Notes under the pieces: model-generated
Told to the model about the DNA's origin: nothing
Seen by the model: only the letters and a program-made list of their open reading frames with translations
Database searches by the model: none
Shown here: positions 9,178 to 17,804 of the stretch, piece by piece
How positions within the stretch are numbered: position 1 is the first letter of the stretch
How the letters are laid out: each line of letters starts with the position of its first letter
From: Mucilaginibacter oryzae
GTDB taxonomy: Bacteria; Bacteroidota; Bacteroidia; Sphingobacteriales; Sphingobacteriaceae
Length of the DNA stretch: 64,000 bases
Assembly: GCF_003148845.1 (NCBI RefSeq)
Contig: NZ_QGHA01000001.1
Span: forward strand, 682,001 to 746,000
Reading direction: 5' to 3'
Position numbers and translations under genes: made by a program

Positions 9178-9242
9178 GCGGCAGGATCACAGGAAAAAAT
9201 GATACGCATCACTTTTCAGCCCAACGTCAATCCCCAACTTTA
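9178..9242 (+). promoter_or_regulatory. Crp/Fnr-type box and -7-like element of the 9269 operon
   Basis: A perfect proximal box TGATacgcATCA (9200-9211) is centred 36.5 bp from the end of CAACTTTA (9235-9242). A half-box ending in ATCA (9178-9189) sits at the distal position. The first gene starts at 9269. Confidence 0.65.
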
Positions 9243-9268
9243 CCTCAACAAAACAAGCGTGTAAAGCC

Positions 9269-9688
9269 ATGAGTAACTTATTAGCGGATACCGAACTGGA
9301 AACCGAATTACAGGAACTATTTATCCAGGCCCGCCACTGGCAGGACGATATTTACTTTTTAGAGGATGAGATCCGCTTTTTCAGAAATATCCTGCTTAAA
9401 TATGATACAGCACCGGCTGAAAACAACCGGCCGGAAGCGGAGTTACGCCAAATGATCGAAAACCAGGAAAGCCGGTTGGCAAACTTAAAGAGCGCGGTTC
9501 CTGAATTTATAGTGTTCCTGAAACCTTATGTAGGGGATAACATACAAGCCATGGACCTGAACTTCCTGGAACGTTACAATGACCTGCAAAATGAGTTGAC
9601 CGCTCTGTTCGCGGGGATCAAAAAAACAAAAACAAAACTTTTTGCCTATGCCGAAACGGTAATGGCGGGCAACCTCACCACTATATAA
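9269..9688 (+). CDS. small helical/coiled-coil protein of unknown function
   Basis: 139 residues, acidic, with no signal peptide or membrane segment. Heptad-like leucine and glutamate spacing across about residues 5-75 and 90-130 suggests an antiparallel coiled coil. I do not recognise the family. It is the first gene behind a promoter with a perfect Fnr-type box and lies 10 bases before a universal stress gene, so a role in the low-oxygen or stress response is likely. That role is inferred from context only. Confidence 0.75.
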   Translation: MSNLLADTELETELQELFIQARHWQDDIYFLEDEIRFFRNILLKYDTAPAENNRPEAELRQMIENQESRLANLKSAVPEFIVFLKPYVGDNIQAMDLNFLERYNDLQNELTALFAGIKKTKTKLFAYAETVMAGNLTTI

Positions 9689-9698
9689 TCCTCAACTA

Positions 9699-10550
9699 AT
9701 GAAGACGATAGCTGTATTGACAGATCAAAGTTCGGGCGCCCATACCGCGGCGCGCTACGCCCTGCACCTGGCAAAAAAAATGAAGGCCAATGTATTGTTA
9801 TTTAATCTTGCGCCGGTACCGGCAACTGTGCTGCAGCTGCAAACCGCCGGTGCCGAACAGGAAATGGAGGAAACCGAAGTTAACAGCCTTACCGCTTATA
9901 CCTTGCAACTGGAGCAGGAATTGGCAGCAAGCTCTTTTACCGGCAGCTGGCTACCGCAGATCAGTTTCGATGTAGAAAATACCGAACTGGTAGATATCAT
10001 GACCGCTATAGATGCGCATAAGGATATTGCCATGGTGGTGTGCGGTGTTCCTGATGAGGAAGAACTGGCAGATTATGTTTTGGGCGATACCTGTAGCCGC
10101 GTTATTGACTGGGCCCGGATCCCCGTTATGGTTGTGCCCCGGGGTGCGGCCCGGATGAACCCCGAAAAAATAGCCTATGCTGCCACATTGAAAGAGGAAG
10201 ATCTGCAAAGCATCGGGGAACTGGGAGAATTGATGGAAGCGTTCGCGGCCGAACTGATGGTAGCTCACCTATACCGGTCTATACCGGATAAAGCAGTGAA
10301 AGCCAAAGAACGGGCGCTGCAAACCGCGCTTTACCGTAACCTGAACTGTGGCGCTGTTTATTTCCGCAGCGTTGACGACAGCCGGCCCCTGGGCGACTGG
10401 AAATGGCTGAAAGCTAACAAGCCCACTGATATTATGGCGCTGATGCTGCGCCCGAAAGAGGAAATGAAACAATTTTTTAAACGCGGTAAAAATGATCAGG
10501 CAACTTATCACATCACCGTACCGGTAATCATCATGCCCAAACGGCCCTGA
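9699..10550 (+). CDS. tandem-domain universal stress protein (UspA family), divergent
   Basis: 283 residues. It opens with the Usp strand KTIAVLTDQSS and has a first-domain end IPVMVVPRG (about residue 145) and a second-domain end VPVIIMPKRP. The first domain lacks the canonical G-x2-G of ATP-binding Usp proteins (VPDEEELADYVLGD at that place), and the second also lacks it, so it may be a non-ATP-binding type. It is co-transcribed with the small coiled-coil gene just upstream. It converges with the RIC gene, with a GC-rich imperfect hairpin at about 10562-10602 between them. Confidence 0.85.
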   Translation: MKTIAVLTDQSSGAHTAARYALHLAKKMKANVLLFNLAPVPATVLQLQTAGAEQEMEETEVNSLTAYTLQLEQELAASSFTGSWLPQISFDVENTELVDIMTAIDAHKDIAMVVCGVPDEEELADYVLGDTCSRVIDWARIPVMVVPRGAARMNPEKIAYAATLKEEDLQSIGELGELMEAFAAELMVAHLYRSIPDKAVKAKERALQTALYRNLNCGAVYFRSVDDSRPLGDWKWLKANKPTDIMALMLRPKEEMKQFFKRGKNDQATYHITVPVIIMPKRP

Positions 10551-10612
10551 ACATTGCCATACAACCGGACGGCCGCACCTTTTCGGGAACGGCCTTCCGG
10601 TGAAGAAAAGGA

Positions 10613-11581
10613 TCAAACCTGTGCCTGCCGCAGCCGGAGTTCATGATCATTCCGGATAGCGGCCGGAAAAAGGATATTATTTTCCAGGTGCAAATGCATC
10701 TGCAGGTCATCTTCAAACTCCTGCAATATCTTGTAAAGAATCCGGAACCCGTGCGTCACATAGTCGGGCGGCTGATAGCCCCGGGTAAGCTGCCTGATCT
10801 GCGAAAAAGCATCAAACATCCGTTCATGAGCGGCATCCATGGCGTAAACAAGCTGCTTTAGCGGGCCCCGCTCAGGTGCAGTTAGCGGCTTTCCCGACTT
10901 CAGCGCATAGGCTACATCGGTAAAGTAAGGAAAAAGCACTTCTTCTTCCTGCTCCATATCAGCGGTCAGCCTTTCTGCCATCTTTATTACCAGCTTGCGC
11001 AATTCATACAGCTCGGTATATTTAGCCCCGTACGAACGGGTAATCTTATCACTCGTTTCCAGCAGGAATGGCAGGTTGGCACGTACATAGCCGTGGTGCA
11101 GATCGACCAGATATTTACAAAAAAAGCCGGTATCCCAGTGCGGGAAGTCCATCGCGGGATAGGCAATATCCGGTAGTTCGCCCTGCAGTTTTAACATTAC
11201 CTTATCTACATCCAGTTGCATTTCCTCACAAACTTCGGTAAGGGTACGGCTACCACCGCAGCTAAAGTCTATTCCAAATTCTTTAAATACGGCTGCTTTA
11301 CGCGGGTCGTTGATAACGATCCGGCCAATGCTGTCCTCGCCGTTTAAATCGGCCCGTTTAACTAATTTCACCTGCCAAACCTCCGGCCCGCTTTCCAGGT
11401 TTTTCCAGCTAAAGTTCCGGCCGGTATGTTCAATCAACCGAAAATATAACGACCTGGGATCACGGTCAAGGTTCAATACCAGGCGACCGCCCACAGGCAG
11501 GCAGCTGAATTTTTCCAGCAGCAAATCGCCCGCCAGGCTTTCCTCAATAGCGGTTATATCTAAGATCTCCGGTCCGTCCAT
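10613..11581 (-). CDS. iron-sulfur/di-iron centre repair protein (RIC/ScdA/YtfE) with N-terminal DUF2249 domain
   Basis: 322 residues in three parts. The N-terminal part is a DUF2249-like domain (about 1-75, LPVGGRLVLNLDRDP). A ScdA_N/DUF542 domain follows (about 85-140, INDPRKAAVFKEFGIDFSCGG). Last is a hemerythrin-like four-helix domain (about 150-310) with His/Glu ligands at HHGY, EQEEEVLFP, HERMF and HLHLENNILFP. RIC proteins restore iron centres damaged by nitric oxide or oxidants and act in the cytoplasm. DUF2249 is often a separate partner of nitrosative-stress genes; here it is fused. The minus-strand promoter has a consensus -7 element and an Fnr-type box at class II spacing. Confidence 0.9.
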   Translation of the reverse strand: MDGPEILDITAIEESLAGDLLLEKFSCLPVGGRLVLNLDRDPRSLYFRLIEHTGRNFSWKNLESGPEVWQVKLVKRADLNGEDSIGRIVINDPRKAAVFKEFGIDFSCGGSRTLTEVCEEMQLDVDKVMLKLQGELPDIAYPAMDFPHWDTGFFCKYLVDLHHGYVRANLPFLLETSDKITRSYGAKYTELYELRKLVIKMAERLTADMEQEEEVLFPYFTDVAYALKSGKPLTAPERGPLKQLVYAMDAAHERMFDAFSQIRQLTRGYQPPDYVTHGFRILYKILQEFEDDLQMHLHLENNILFPAAIRNDHELRLRQAQV

Positions 11582-11597
11582 TCAAAAATTCAATTTT

Positions 11598-11640
11598 CAA
11601 ATTTATCCTGCCCGGCACCATCATAAAATGATACAAGTCA
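11598..11640 (-). promoter_or_regulatory. Crp/Fnr-type box and -7 element of the RIC gene
   Basis: On the minus strand TGACttgtATCA (11629-11640) is centred 36.5 bp upstream of the end of a perfect -7 element TAAATTTG (11598-11605). I see no acceptable distal box at 11651-11662, so this promoter has the proximal site only. Confidence 0.7.
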
Positions 11641-11896
11641 CAATTTGCCGCTGTGCACCTGATTTGATGAAGCGAATTGCTGTATAGTTTGCCTAAACAC
11701 ATCTTGTAATCGGTGTAAACAAAGGCTTAACAGCGGCAGTATGGTAAGCGGTTTCTCGCTTTGTATCCATAGCGAGTGATTTACGGGGCGCTATTTTTAA
11801 TCATTCGCAACGTTTAACAAGCCTTAACTATGCTTACAGCCGTTTTTTACGATACCCTCGCGTGGCAGCTGCTGAAATATCAACAATCCAAAAAAG

Positions 11897-11961
11897 TGAC
11901 CTGAATCACATTTAAACGTACCCGGCATCATTCTGCTGCTCCGGCGCGCTTTATAGTTTTA
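11897..11961 (+). promoter_or_regulatory. tandem Crp/Fnr-type boxes and -7 element of the cco accessory operon
   Basis: Distal box TGACctgaATCA (11897-11908), proximal half-box TACCcggcATCA (11919-11930) and -7-like TAGTTTTA (11954-11961) hold the 58.5 and 36.5 bp spacing. The first open reading frame starts at 11984. Confidence 0.7.
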
Positions 11962-11983
11962 CAGCCATAAAAGATAGTAGTTT

Positions 11984-12244
11984 ATGCAGCCGGAAAAATC
12001 TGATGATTACCACAACAATGCCCCAAACTTTGGCGCTGCTGCCATCATCCGGGGCATTGCCAAAGTGATGCCGGCCCGGGAAAAACAATTATCGCCTAAA
12101 CAGATCCAGGACGTAGTAAAATCTATCAAATCCATTCACGTAACGAACGCCGCTCATCCGAAAGCGCCGCAGGGCGAAAGGGAAGCGGAGTACGGACCAC
12201 AAAACAAACCTCTAAATCATAATACTCATGGACTTATCAGCTGA
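11984..12244 (+). CDS. small unknown protein at the head of the cco accessory operon
   Basis: 86 residues, hydrophilic, with no signal or membrane segment. The middle part (about 18-52, AAIIRGIAKVMPAREKQLSPKQ) looks helical and the C-terminus is Asn/His/Pro-rich. The ATG lies 23 bases after a -7 element, and the end overlaps the ccoG start by 17 bases, which suggests translational coupling. I do not recognise it. It is the first translated gene behind an Fnr-type promoter, so it is probably real, but coding status rests on position and frame only. Confidence 0.55.
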   Translation: MQPEKSDDYHNNAPNFGAAAIIRGIAKVMPAREKQLSPKQIQDVVKSIKSIHVTNAAHPKAPQGEREAEYGPQNKPLNHNTHGLIS

Positions 12245-13598
12245 TGTACAGGCGGGAAAGAGAAAGTGGATGTATCCGCTGATCCGCAAAGGCAGATTTT
12301 ATCAATGGCGCAGTTACCTGAGCTATGTGTACCTGATCTTCTTTTTTTCAGGGCCATTTATCAGGATAGGCGGCCAGCCATTGCTGCTGCTCAACTTTAT
12401 GGACCGGCAATTTGTTATACTGGGGCAGGCGTTCTGGCCGCAGGATATCTTCCTGTTTGTACTGGCCACCCTTATATTCCTGGTTTGCGTGGTGCTGTTC
12501 ACCATAGCGTTTGGCCGCATTTTTTGTGGCTGGATCTGCCCCCAGACCATTTTTATGGAGATGGTGTTCAGGCGTATAGAAGTATGGATTGAGGGAGAAC
12601 CGGCGGCACGCAAAAAACTCGATGCCGGCCCCTGGACCAGGCAGAAGATCTGGAAAAAATCCCTGAAACACGTAATCTTAGTATTCATTTCGTTCCTGAT
12701 TGCCAATACTTTCCTGGCTTACCTTATCGGTAGCCCGGCGCTGTTACGGATAATTACTGAACCGATAGCGCAACATGTTACCGGTTTTATCAGCATCTGG
12801 GTTTTTACAGTGGTATTTTACCTGGTGTACAGCCAGGTGCGTGAAATTGTGTGTACCCTGATCTGTCCTTATGGCCGCCTGCAAACAGTGCTGATCGACC
12901 CGCATACACTGGTGGTTGCCTATGATGAGGTACGCGGCGAACCACGCGGAAAACTACAGAAAAATGCCGATGTACTTAACCTGCACGGCGACTGTGTAGA
13001 TTGCGGGCTTTGCGTGTCGGTTTGCCCTACGGGGATAGACATCCGTAAGGGAACACAGCTGGAATGTATCAATTGTACGGCCTGTATTGATGCCTGCGAC
13101 CAGGTTATGGATAAGATCGGGAAACCACGCAACCTTATCGGTTATTTTTCGGAAAATATGATCCATGCCAAAGAAAAACCTTCCTTTACGGTACGCATGA
13201 AAGCCTACGCGGCAGTGATCACCATTTTGTTCAGCGTGTTGGGTTATTTTGTTTTTAGCCGCAGCGATATGGATATGACGGTGTTGCGCGGTGCAGGCAT
13301 GCTTTACCAGCAACAGCCCGGGGGCATGATCAGCAATATTTATAACGCGGAGATCATTAATAAAACCAATCATGACCGGACCATCAGTATTACTGCAGAC
13401 AATCCCGACATCCGGATCAAGTACATCCAGGCCCCTGCAACCGTAGCTAAAGGCGGGATGGTTAAAACCATATTTTTTGTGATGATGCCTGAAAAGGACA
13501 TTCATGCCGCCAAAACCGATATCCAACTTAAACTGATTTTTAACAACCGGGTAATTCAAACGGTGAAAACCACCTTTGTAGGGCCTGAAAACGATTAA
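12228..13598 (+). CDS. ccoG: cytochrome c oxidase accessory protein CcoG (FixG/RdxA)
   Basis: 456 residues in the inner membrane. CcoG is a cupric reductase that helps deliver copper to the cbb3 oxidase. Visible are the NapH-like membrane part (helices about 30-50, 70-100, 145-170, 180-200, 320-340) with CGWICPQT and CTLICPYGR motifs. A cytoplasmic ferredoxin domain has two clusters (CVDCGLCVSVCPTGID and CINCTACIDACD). A periplasmic immunoglobulin-like C-terminal domain (about 350-456) completes it. It heads a ccoG-ccoH-TauE-like run with very short gaps. The catalytic genes ccoN, ccoO and ccoP are not in the window. Confidence 0.96.
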   Translation: MDLSADVQAGKRKWMYPLIRKGRFYQWRSYLSYVYLIFFFSGPFIRIGGQPLLLLNFMDRQFVILGQAFWPQDIFLFVLATLIFLVCVVLFTIAFGRIFCGWICPQTIFMEMVFRRIEVWIEGEPAARKKLDAGPWTRQKIWKKSLKHVILVFISFLIANTFLAYLIGSPALLRIITEPIAQHVTGFISIWVFTVVFYLVYSQVREIVCTLICPYGRLQTVLIDPHTLVVAYDEVRGEPRGKLQKNADVLNLHGDCVDCGLCVSVCPTGIDIRKGTQLECINCTACIDACDQVMDKIGKPRNLIGYFSENMIHAKEKPSFTVRMKAYAAVITILFSVLGYFVFSRSDMDMTVLRGAGMLYQQQPGGMISNIYNAEIINKTNHDRTISITADNPDIRIKYIQAPATVAKGGMVKTIFFVMMPEKDIHAAKTDIQLKLIFNNRVIQTVKTTFVGPEND

Positions 13599-13601
13599 GC
13601 T

Positions 13602-14024
13602 ATGAACTGGGGAAAAGCACTGGTTATCGGAATGACCTTATTCATTCTTTTTATTTCAGCCATGGGTGTACGGATGTTCCTGTTGCCGGGCGACGATTAC
13701 GATCATCAATATTATGAAAAAGGGCTTACCTTTAACCGGGACCTGGAACGGGAAAAACAGGTTACAACCGACCATGCAACGCCCGTTATTAAACAGAACG
13801 GCCAAACGCTGTACCTCACTTTTAAAACTCCGCTAACCGGCTCAGTCCGTTTTGAGCGGCCGTCTGATCAGCGGCAGGACCGCTCTTTCCCTTTAAAGCC
13901 GGATGCGGCTAACAAAGTAACGCTCCCGGTAACCGGGCTGGCCGCCGGGAGATGGCAACTGACCATGAACTGGCAGAACGAGGGTAAAGCCTATTTATAT
14001 CACCAGGAAATCACTATCCGATGA
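13602..14024 (+). CDS. ccoH: cbb3 oxidase assembly protein CcoH/FixH
   Basis: 140 residues with one N-terminal membrane helix (about 5-27) followed by a periplasmic beta-rich domain (GDDYDHQYYEKGLTFNRD; LPVTGLAAGRWQLTMNW). This is the FixH architecture and length. CcoH supports assembly and stability of the cbb3-type cytochrome oxidase. It starts three bases after ccoG and overlaps the next gene by four bases (ATGA), so it is part of one operon. Confidence 0.9.
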   Translation: MNWGKALVIGMTLFILFISAMGVRMFLLPGDDYDHQYYEKGLTFNRDLEREKQVTTDHATPVIKQNGQTLYLTFKTPLTGSVRFERPSDQRQDRSFPLKPDAANKVTLPVTGLAAGRWQLTMNWQNEGKAYLYHQEITIR

Positions 14025-14710
14025 GCACCGCAGCAATCGCCTTTTTTATCGGGTTATTCGGCAGCGTTCATTGCATTGGCATGTGCGGGCCGCTGGCCTT
14101 TTCTATTCCGTCGTTTCATGCCCAATGGTGGCGGGTGGTGCTGGATAAGGTGATCTATAACCTGGGGCGCCTGTTTTCTTATACATTGCTCGGCTTTTTA
14201 ACCGGCCTGCTCGGGAGGCAGCTTTGGCTGTTGGGCCTGCAGCAGGGTGTCAGTATTATTAGCGGGCTGCTCATCATGGGCGCGGGCCTTTCCCGTATCC
14301 TGAAAATCCGTTTTACGCAAAGCCGCCGCCTGGCGCCCCTGCTTCAGCCTTTAAATAAACTGATCGTATACGCGCTGAAACAACGGGCCGGGCACCTCAT
14401 TGTAGGTATCCTGAACGGTTTCCTTCCCTGCGGCTTTGTTTATATCGCGCTGGTTGGCGCGGTCAACACCGGTACCCCTGCGGCTTCTGCCGTTTATATG
14501 TTTTGGTTTGGGGCGGGTACATTTCCATTAATGCTGGCCGCTACGGTCAGCTCCGGGTTTGTTGGCCCTGCACTTCGCCGCCGTATCAATAAGGGTATCC
14601 CCTACCTGATGGTTTGCCTCGGGGTTTGGTTTACGTTGCGCGGGCTCGCGCTTAATATCCCCTATCTAAGCCCTGCCAAACAGGAAAGCAGCATACAGGT
14701 TTGCCATTAA
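14021..14710 (+). CDS. TauE/SafE-like (COG2836, UreH-type) membrane protein of the cbb3 cluster
   Basis: 229 residues with about six membrane helices. The first helix carries GSVHCIGMCGP, a conserved His-Cys-Met-Cys pattern seen in the COG2836 family next to cbb3 genes and thought to bind or pass metal. A second motif NGFLPCGFVYIAL opens the other half. Members of this group sit beside ccoG/ccoH/ccoS in many Bacteroidota and Proteobacteria. A copper-handling role is likely but is inference here. Translation is coupled to ccoH by ATGA overlap. Confidence 0.85.
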   Translation: MSTAAIAFFIGLFGSVHCIGMCGPLAFSIPSFHAQWWRVVLDKVIYNLGRLFSYTLLGFLTGLLGRQLWLLGLQQGVSIISGLLIMGAGLSRILKIRFTQSRRLAPLLQPLNKLIVYALKQRAGHLIVGILNGFLPCGFVYIALVGAVNTGTPAASAVYMFWFGAGTFPLMLAATVSSGFVGPALRRRINKGIPYLMVCLGVWFTLRGLALNIPYLSPAKQESSIQVCH

Positions 14711-14804
14711 AATGATGGCAGTAACCGTTAAATGCTAACCTATTTAAGGCAAAATAATATCCATTACGGCACTTCTTCAAACCAATACCGCAGCCTCCGG
14801 AAAG

Positions 14805-14869
14805 TGACCTCAATCATTTTTAAGCAGGTATCGGGTCATGGTGGATACAGCCGCTTACCATGATATTTG
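14805..14869 (+). promoter_or_regulatory. tandem Crp/Fnr-type boxes and -7 element of adhP
   Basis: Distal box TGACctcaATCA (14805-14816), proximal half-box with GTCA (14827-14838) and -7-like GATATTTG (14862-14869) keep the 58.5/36.5 bp geometry. The coding start is at 15024, giving a leader of about 150 bases with no obvious gene in it. Confidence 0.65.
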
Positions 14870-15023
14870 TTTCATAAAACTATCAGTGACGCAGCAAATC
14901 AAAAGCGCAGCCAACGGCTACCACAAAAGGCGCCGGTAAACGCGCCGCCTGGTTCCTGTTCGCGCTGATCTTCCGGGGTAACCTGCTCATGTTCATCTTA
15001 TTTATGTTATAAAATATACCGTT

Positions 15024-16058
15024 ATGATCCCAAAAACTATGAAAGCCGCCGTGATCCGTGAATTCGGACAGCCGCTGCAAATTGAAGAAGTACCCGTTAA
15101 GATGCCCGCAGATGATCAGATCCTGGTTCGCGTGGTGGCCTGCGGCGTATGCCATACCGACCTGCATGCCTGCAACGGCGACTGGCCGGTAAAACCCCAC
15201 CTGCCGCTGATTCCCGGCCATGAGGCCATCGGCTATGTGGCAGCTGTCGGCTCCCGGGTTACCGGCGTAAATGAAGGCGATATTGTTGGCGTTCCCTGGC
15301 TTCACAGCGCCTGCGGTTGCTGTGAGTTTTGTATTACCGGCTGGGAAACCCTTTGCGGCACCCAACAAAACGGCGGTTACAGCGTAGACGGTGGTTTTGC
15401 CGAGTATGTGCTGGCCGACCCGCGTTACGTAGCTCATTTTCCGGCGGGTGTTGACTTTGCTCAAATGGCGCCCATCATCTGCGCGGGTGTTACCGTTTAT
15501 AAAGGATTGAAAGAAACCGAAGTGAAACCCGGCGAGTGGGTAGCCATTTCGGGGATCGGCGGCCTGGGCCACCTGGCTGTACAATATGCAAAAGCCATGG
15601 GCATGCATGTGGCCGCGATTGACGTAGCTGACGATAAGCTGGCACTTGCCCGCGAACTGGGCGCCGACCTTACTGTTAACGCACTGAACCAGGATCCCGG
15701 CGCATACCTGCAACAACAGGCGGGCGGCATGCATGGCGTACTGGTTACCGCCGTATCGCCCGTTGCATTTGAACAAGGTATTTCCGCGCTGCGCCGCAAG
15801 GGCACCATCGCCCTGAACGGCCTGCCCAAAGGTAGTTTTGACCTCCCTATTTTTGATACCGTACTGAACCGTTACACCGTGCGCGGCTCAATTGTAGGCA
15901 CCCGTAAGGATATGCAGGAAGCCGTGGAATTTGCGGTGGAAGGCAAAGTTAAGGCAACCATCCATAAAGCCAAGCTGGAAGATATTAACGACGTTTTTGA
16001 CCAGATGAAGGCAGGTAAGATTGACGGCCGGATTGTGCTGGAAATCGGTCAGCCCTGA
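15024..16058 (+). CDS. adhP: zinc-dependent alcohol dehydrogenase (AdhP type)
   Basis: 344 residues of the medium-chain dehydrogenase family, which interconverts ethanol and acetaldehyde with NAD. Catalytic zinc ligands are Cys43 (GVCHTD), His66-Glu67 (GHEAIG) and the later Cys in the ICAGVTVY segment. The structural zinc site is CGCCEFCITGWETLC. The Rossmann motif is GIGGLGHLA. The length matches AdhP/Adh1 enzymes. An Fnr-type promoter and the nearby ldhA and CoA-transferase genes suggest fermentative NADH disposal at low oxygen. A second in-frame ATG at 15039 is a possible alternative start. Confidence 0.95.
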   Translation: MIPKTMKAAVIREFGQPLQIEEVPVKMPADDQILVRVVACGVCHTDLHACNGDWPVKPHLPLIPGHEAIGYVAAVGSRVTGVNEGDIVGVPWLHSACGCCEFCITGWETLCGTQQNGGYSVDGGFAEYVLADPRYVAHFPAGVDFAQMAPIICAGVTVYKGLKETEVKPGEWVAISGIGGLGHLAVQYAKAMGMHVAAIDVADDKLALARELGADLTVNALNQDPGAYLQQQAGGMHGVLVTAVSPVAFEQGISALRRKGTIALNGLPKGSFDLPIFDTVLNRYTVRGSIVGTRKDMQEAVEFAVEGKVKATIHKAKLEDINDVFDQMKAGKIDGRIVLEIGQP

Positions 16059-16434
16059 ATTGTATGACTATGACAAAGGGTGTTTTCTGATTACCCCCCA
16101 GGGTTCGTAGCGAAGCCTGCGGTTGGAGATCAGGAAATACATCGCCGGATTTTTAATGATACCCCGGATGATCAACATCGCGCACCTGTGTGCCTGTTGC
16201 TTGTCCGGGGTTATCATATTATGCCTTTCGCTATCACCTGCCACGAAGTTTAACAGGATGTACGGAAGATGAAAGACGGCTCTCCTCTTAATTTTCCGGA
16301 GTCGGCTGCAGCAAAGGCCACCCTACAAAACAAGTTCAGCGAGTGGAGGGCTGATTAAAACAAACAACCCTCCATTCACTGCACTACCCGCCCCTCAATA
16401 ACCAAATAAATATAGCCTGACTACGGCCTTATGC
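16059..16434. other. intergenic region between adhP and hemN
   Basis: No convincing gene. It holds an imperfect hairpin near 16341-16380 (GAGGG...CCCTC with flanking AGTG/CACT) that may end one of the two convergent transcripts, and otherwise unstructured sequence. Confidence 0.5.
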
Positions 16435-17802
16435 TCAAATTGCCATGCTGAATAACTGTGTGGCCGGTTTATCCGCCCAAAGCCGGGTGTCAAAGCATAA
16501 ACAGATATTCCTTAAAAAACGCTTGCCGGTTTCGGTAACCTGCAAACCGTCAGCGGATAAATTAACCAGGCCGTCTGCCTCCAGCGGCTCCAGCCGTTTC
16601 AAAACTTCAGGGAATTCGACGGCAAACAGTTCGGCATCCCAGCCGGTATGCTGTTTACACATAATATCGAGAATATGACACCGGATCTGCAGGTCTTCGT
16701 CGCTGAGCACATGCCCTTTAAATACGGGCAATTCTCCCTCGTTTATCATCGCCAGGTATTCTTCAAGCGTTTTAACATTCTGCGCGAAAGCATACCAGCT
16801 ATCGCTGATTGAAGAAACGCCCAATCCGACCAGCAGCTGGGTATGCTGCTCGGTATAACCCATAAAGTTGCGGTGCAGCCTGCCATCCCTTTCGGCGGCA
16901 AACAGTTCATCAGCGGGCAGGGCAAAATGGTCCATACCAATCTCCCGGTAACCGTAGCTCAGCAGCAAACCGCGACCGGTTTCCTGCAGCTTTTCCTTTT
17001 GTTCGGGGCTTGGCAGGTCTGCTTCTGTAAAACGTCGCTGTCCCGGCTTAATCCAGGGCACATGGGCATAACTGTAAAAAGCAATACGGTCCGGTTTAAG
17101 CCCGGCAACGATATTCATGGTATTGATCAGCCCTTCCTGGTTCTGAAGCGGCAAACCGTAAATCAGGTCGTAATTAATGGAAGTATAGCCGATACTGCGG
17201 GCCTGTTCGGTCACTAACCGGATTTGCTCCACGGTTTGATGCCGGTTGATAATAAACTGTACCCGCGGGTCAAAATCCTGGATGCCGAGGCTCAGCCTGC
17301 GAAAACCGAGGTCGAAAAGCACCTGCAAATGCCCGGCACTGGTATTGGCCGGATGGGCCTCGAAGCTGAATTCAGCCAGCGGATGGGGACGGGCATCTTT
17401 TAGTATGCCGCTAATCAGCCGTTGCAGATTTTCAGGGCTAAAAAAAGTAGGCGTACCGCCGCCCAAATGCAGTTCGCGGATAACCGGCACCTCAGCAAAT
17501 AACTGAAGATAGAGCGCCCATTCTTTAAGCACGGCGGCAATATAAGGTTCCTCTACACCATGATTTTTAGTGATGCGGGTATTACAGCCGCAATAAGTGC
17601 AAAGGCTTTCGCAAAAAGGCAGGTGAATGTACAGGCTGATCCCTGATCCCGCGTTACTTTCCCTGAAAGAAAACTTTACCGAATCTTCCCAGCGCGGGCG
17701 GGTAAAGGTGTTCAGATCCCAATAGGGCATTGTGGGGTAACTGGTATAGCGGGGCACAGGCACATTGTATTTACCGGCCAGCGTTTTATCATTTTGTTGC
17801 AT
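16435..17802 (-). CDS. hemN: oxygen-independent coproporphyrinogen III dehydrogenase (HemN)
   Basis: 455 residues, the full length of HemN. It is a radical SAM enzyme that makes protoporphyrinogen IX without oxygen. The cluster motif is CESLCTYCGC (CxxxCxxC, about residues 63-70), followed by GGGTP and the HemN C-terminal domain. The start used is the ATG at 17802, because the upstream TTG at 17808 overlaps the ldhA stop. It is the second gene of an ldhA-hemN operon under a tandem Fnr-type promoter. This suits haem supply at low oxygen, including haem for the cbb3 oxidase and for the putative haem sensor next door. Confidence 0.95.
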   Translation of the reverse strand: MQQNDKTLAGKYNVPVPRYTSYPTMPYWDLNTFTRPRWEDSVKFSFRESNAGSGISLYIHLPFCESLCTYCGCNTRITKNHGVEEPYIAAVLKEWALYLQLFAEVPVIRELHLGGGTPTFFSPENLQRLISGILKDARPHPLAEFSFEAHPANTSAGHLQVLFDLGFRRLSLGIQDFDPRVQFIINRHQTVEQIRLVTEQARSIGYTSINYDLIYGLPLQNQEGLINTMNIVAGLKPDRIAFYSYAHVPWIKPGQRRFTEADLPSPEQKEKLQETGRGLLLSYGYREIGMDHFALPADELFAAERDGRLHRNFMGYTEQHTQLLVGLGVSSISDSWYAFAQNVKTLEEYLAMINEGELPVFKGHVLSDEDLQIRCHILDIMCKQHTGWDAELFAVEFPEVLKRLEPLEADGLVNLSADGLQVTETGKRFLRNICLCFDTRLWADKPATQLFSMAI

Positions 17803-17804
17803 AA

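Noticed and set aside
12954..13559. 201-residue open frame on the minus strand
   Set aside because: Antisense to ccoG, whose ferredoxin motifs and membrane helices are clear.
14883..15776. 297-residue open frame on the minus strand
   Set aside because: Antisense to adhP, with no recognisable domain and composition typical of a reverse-frame shadow.
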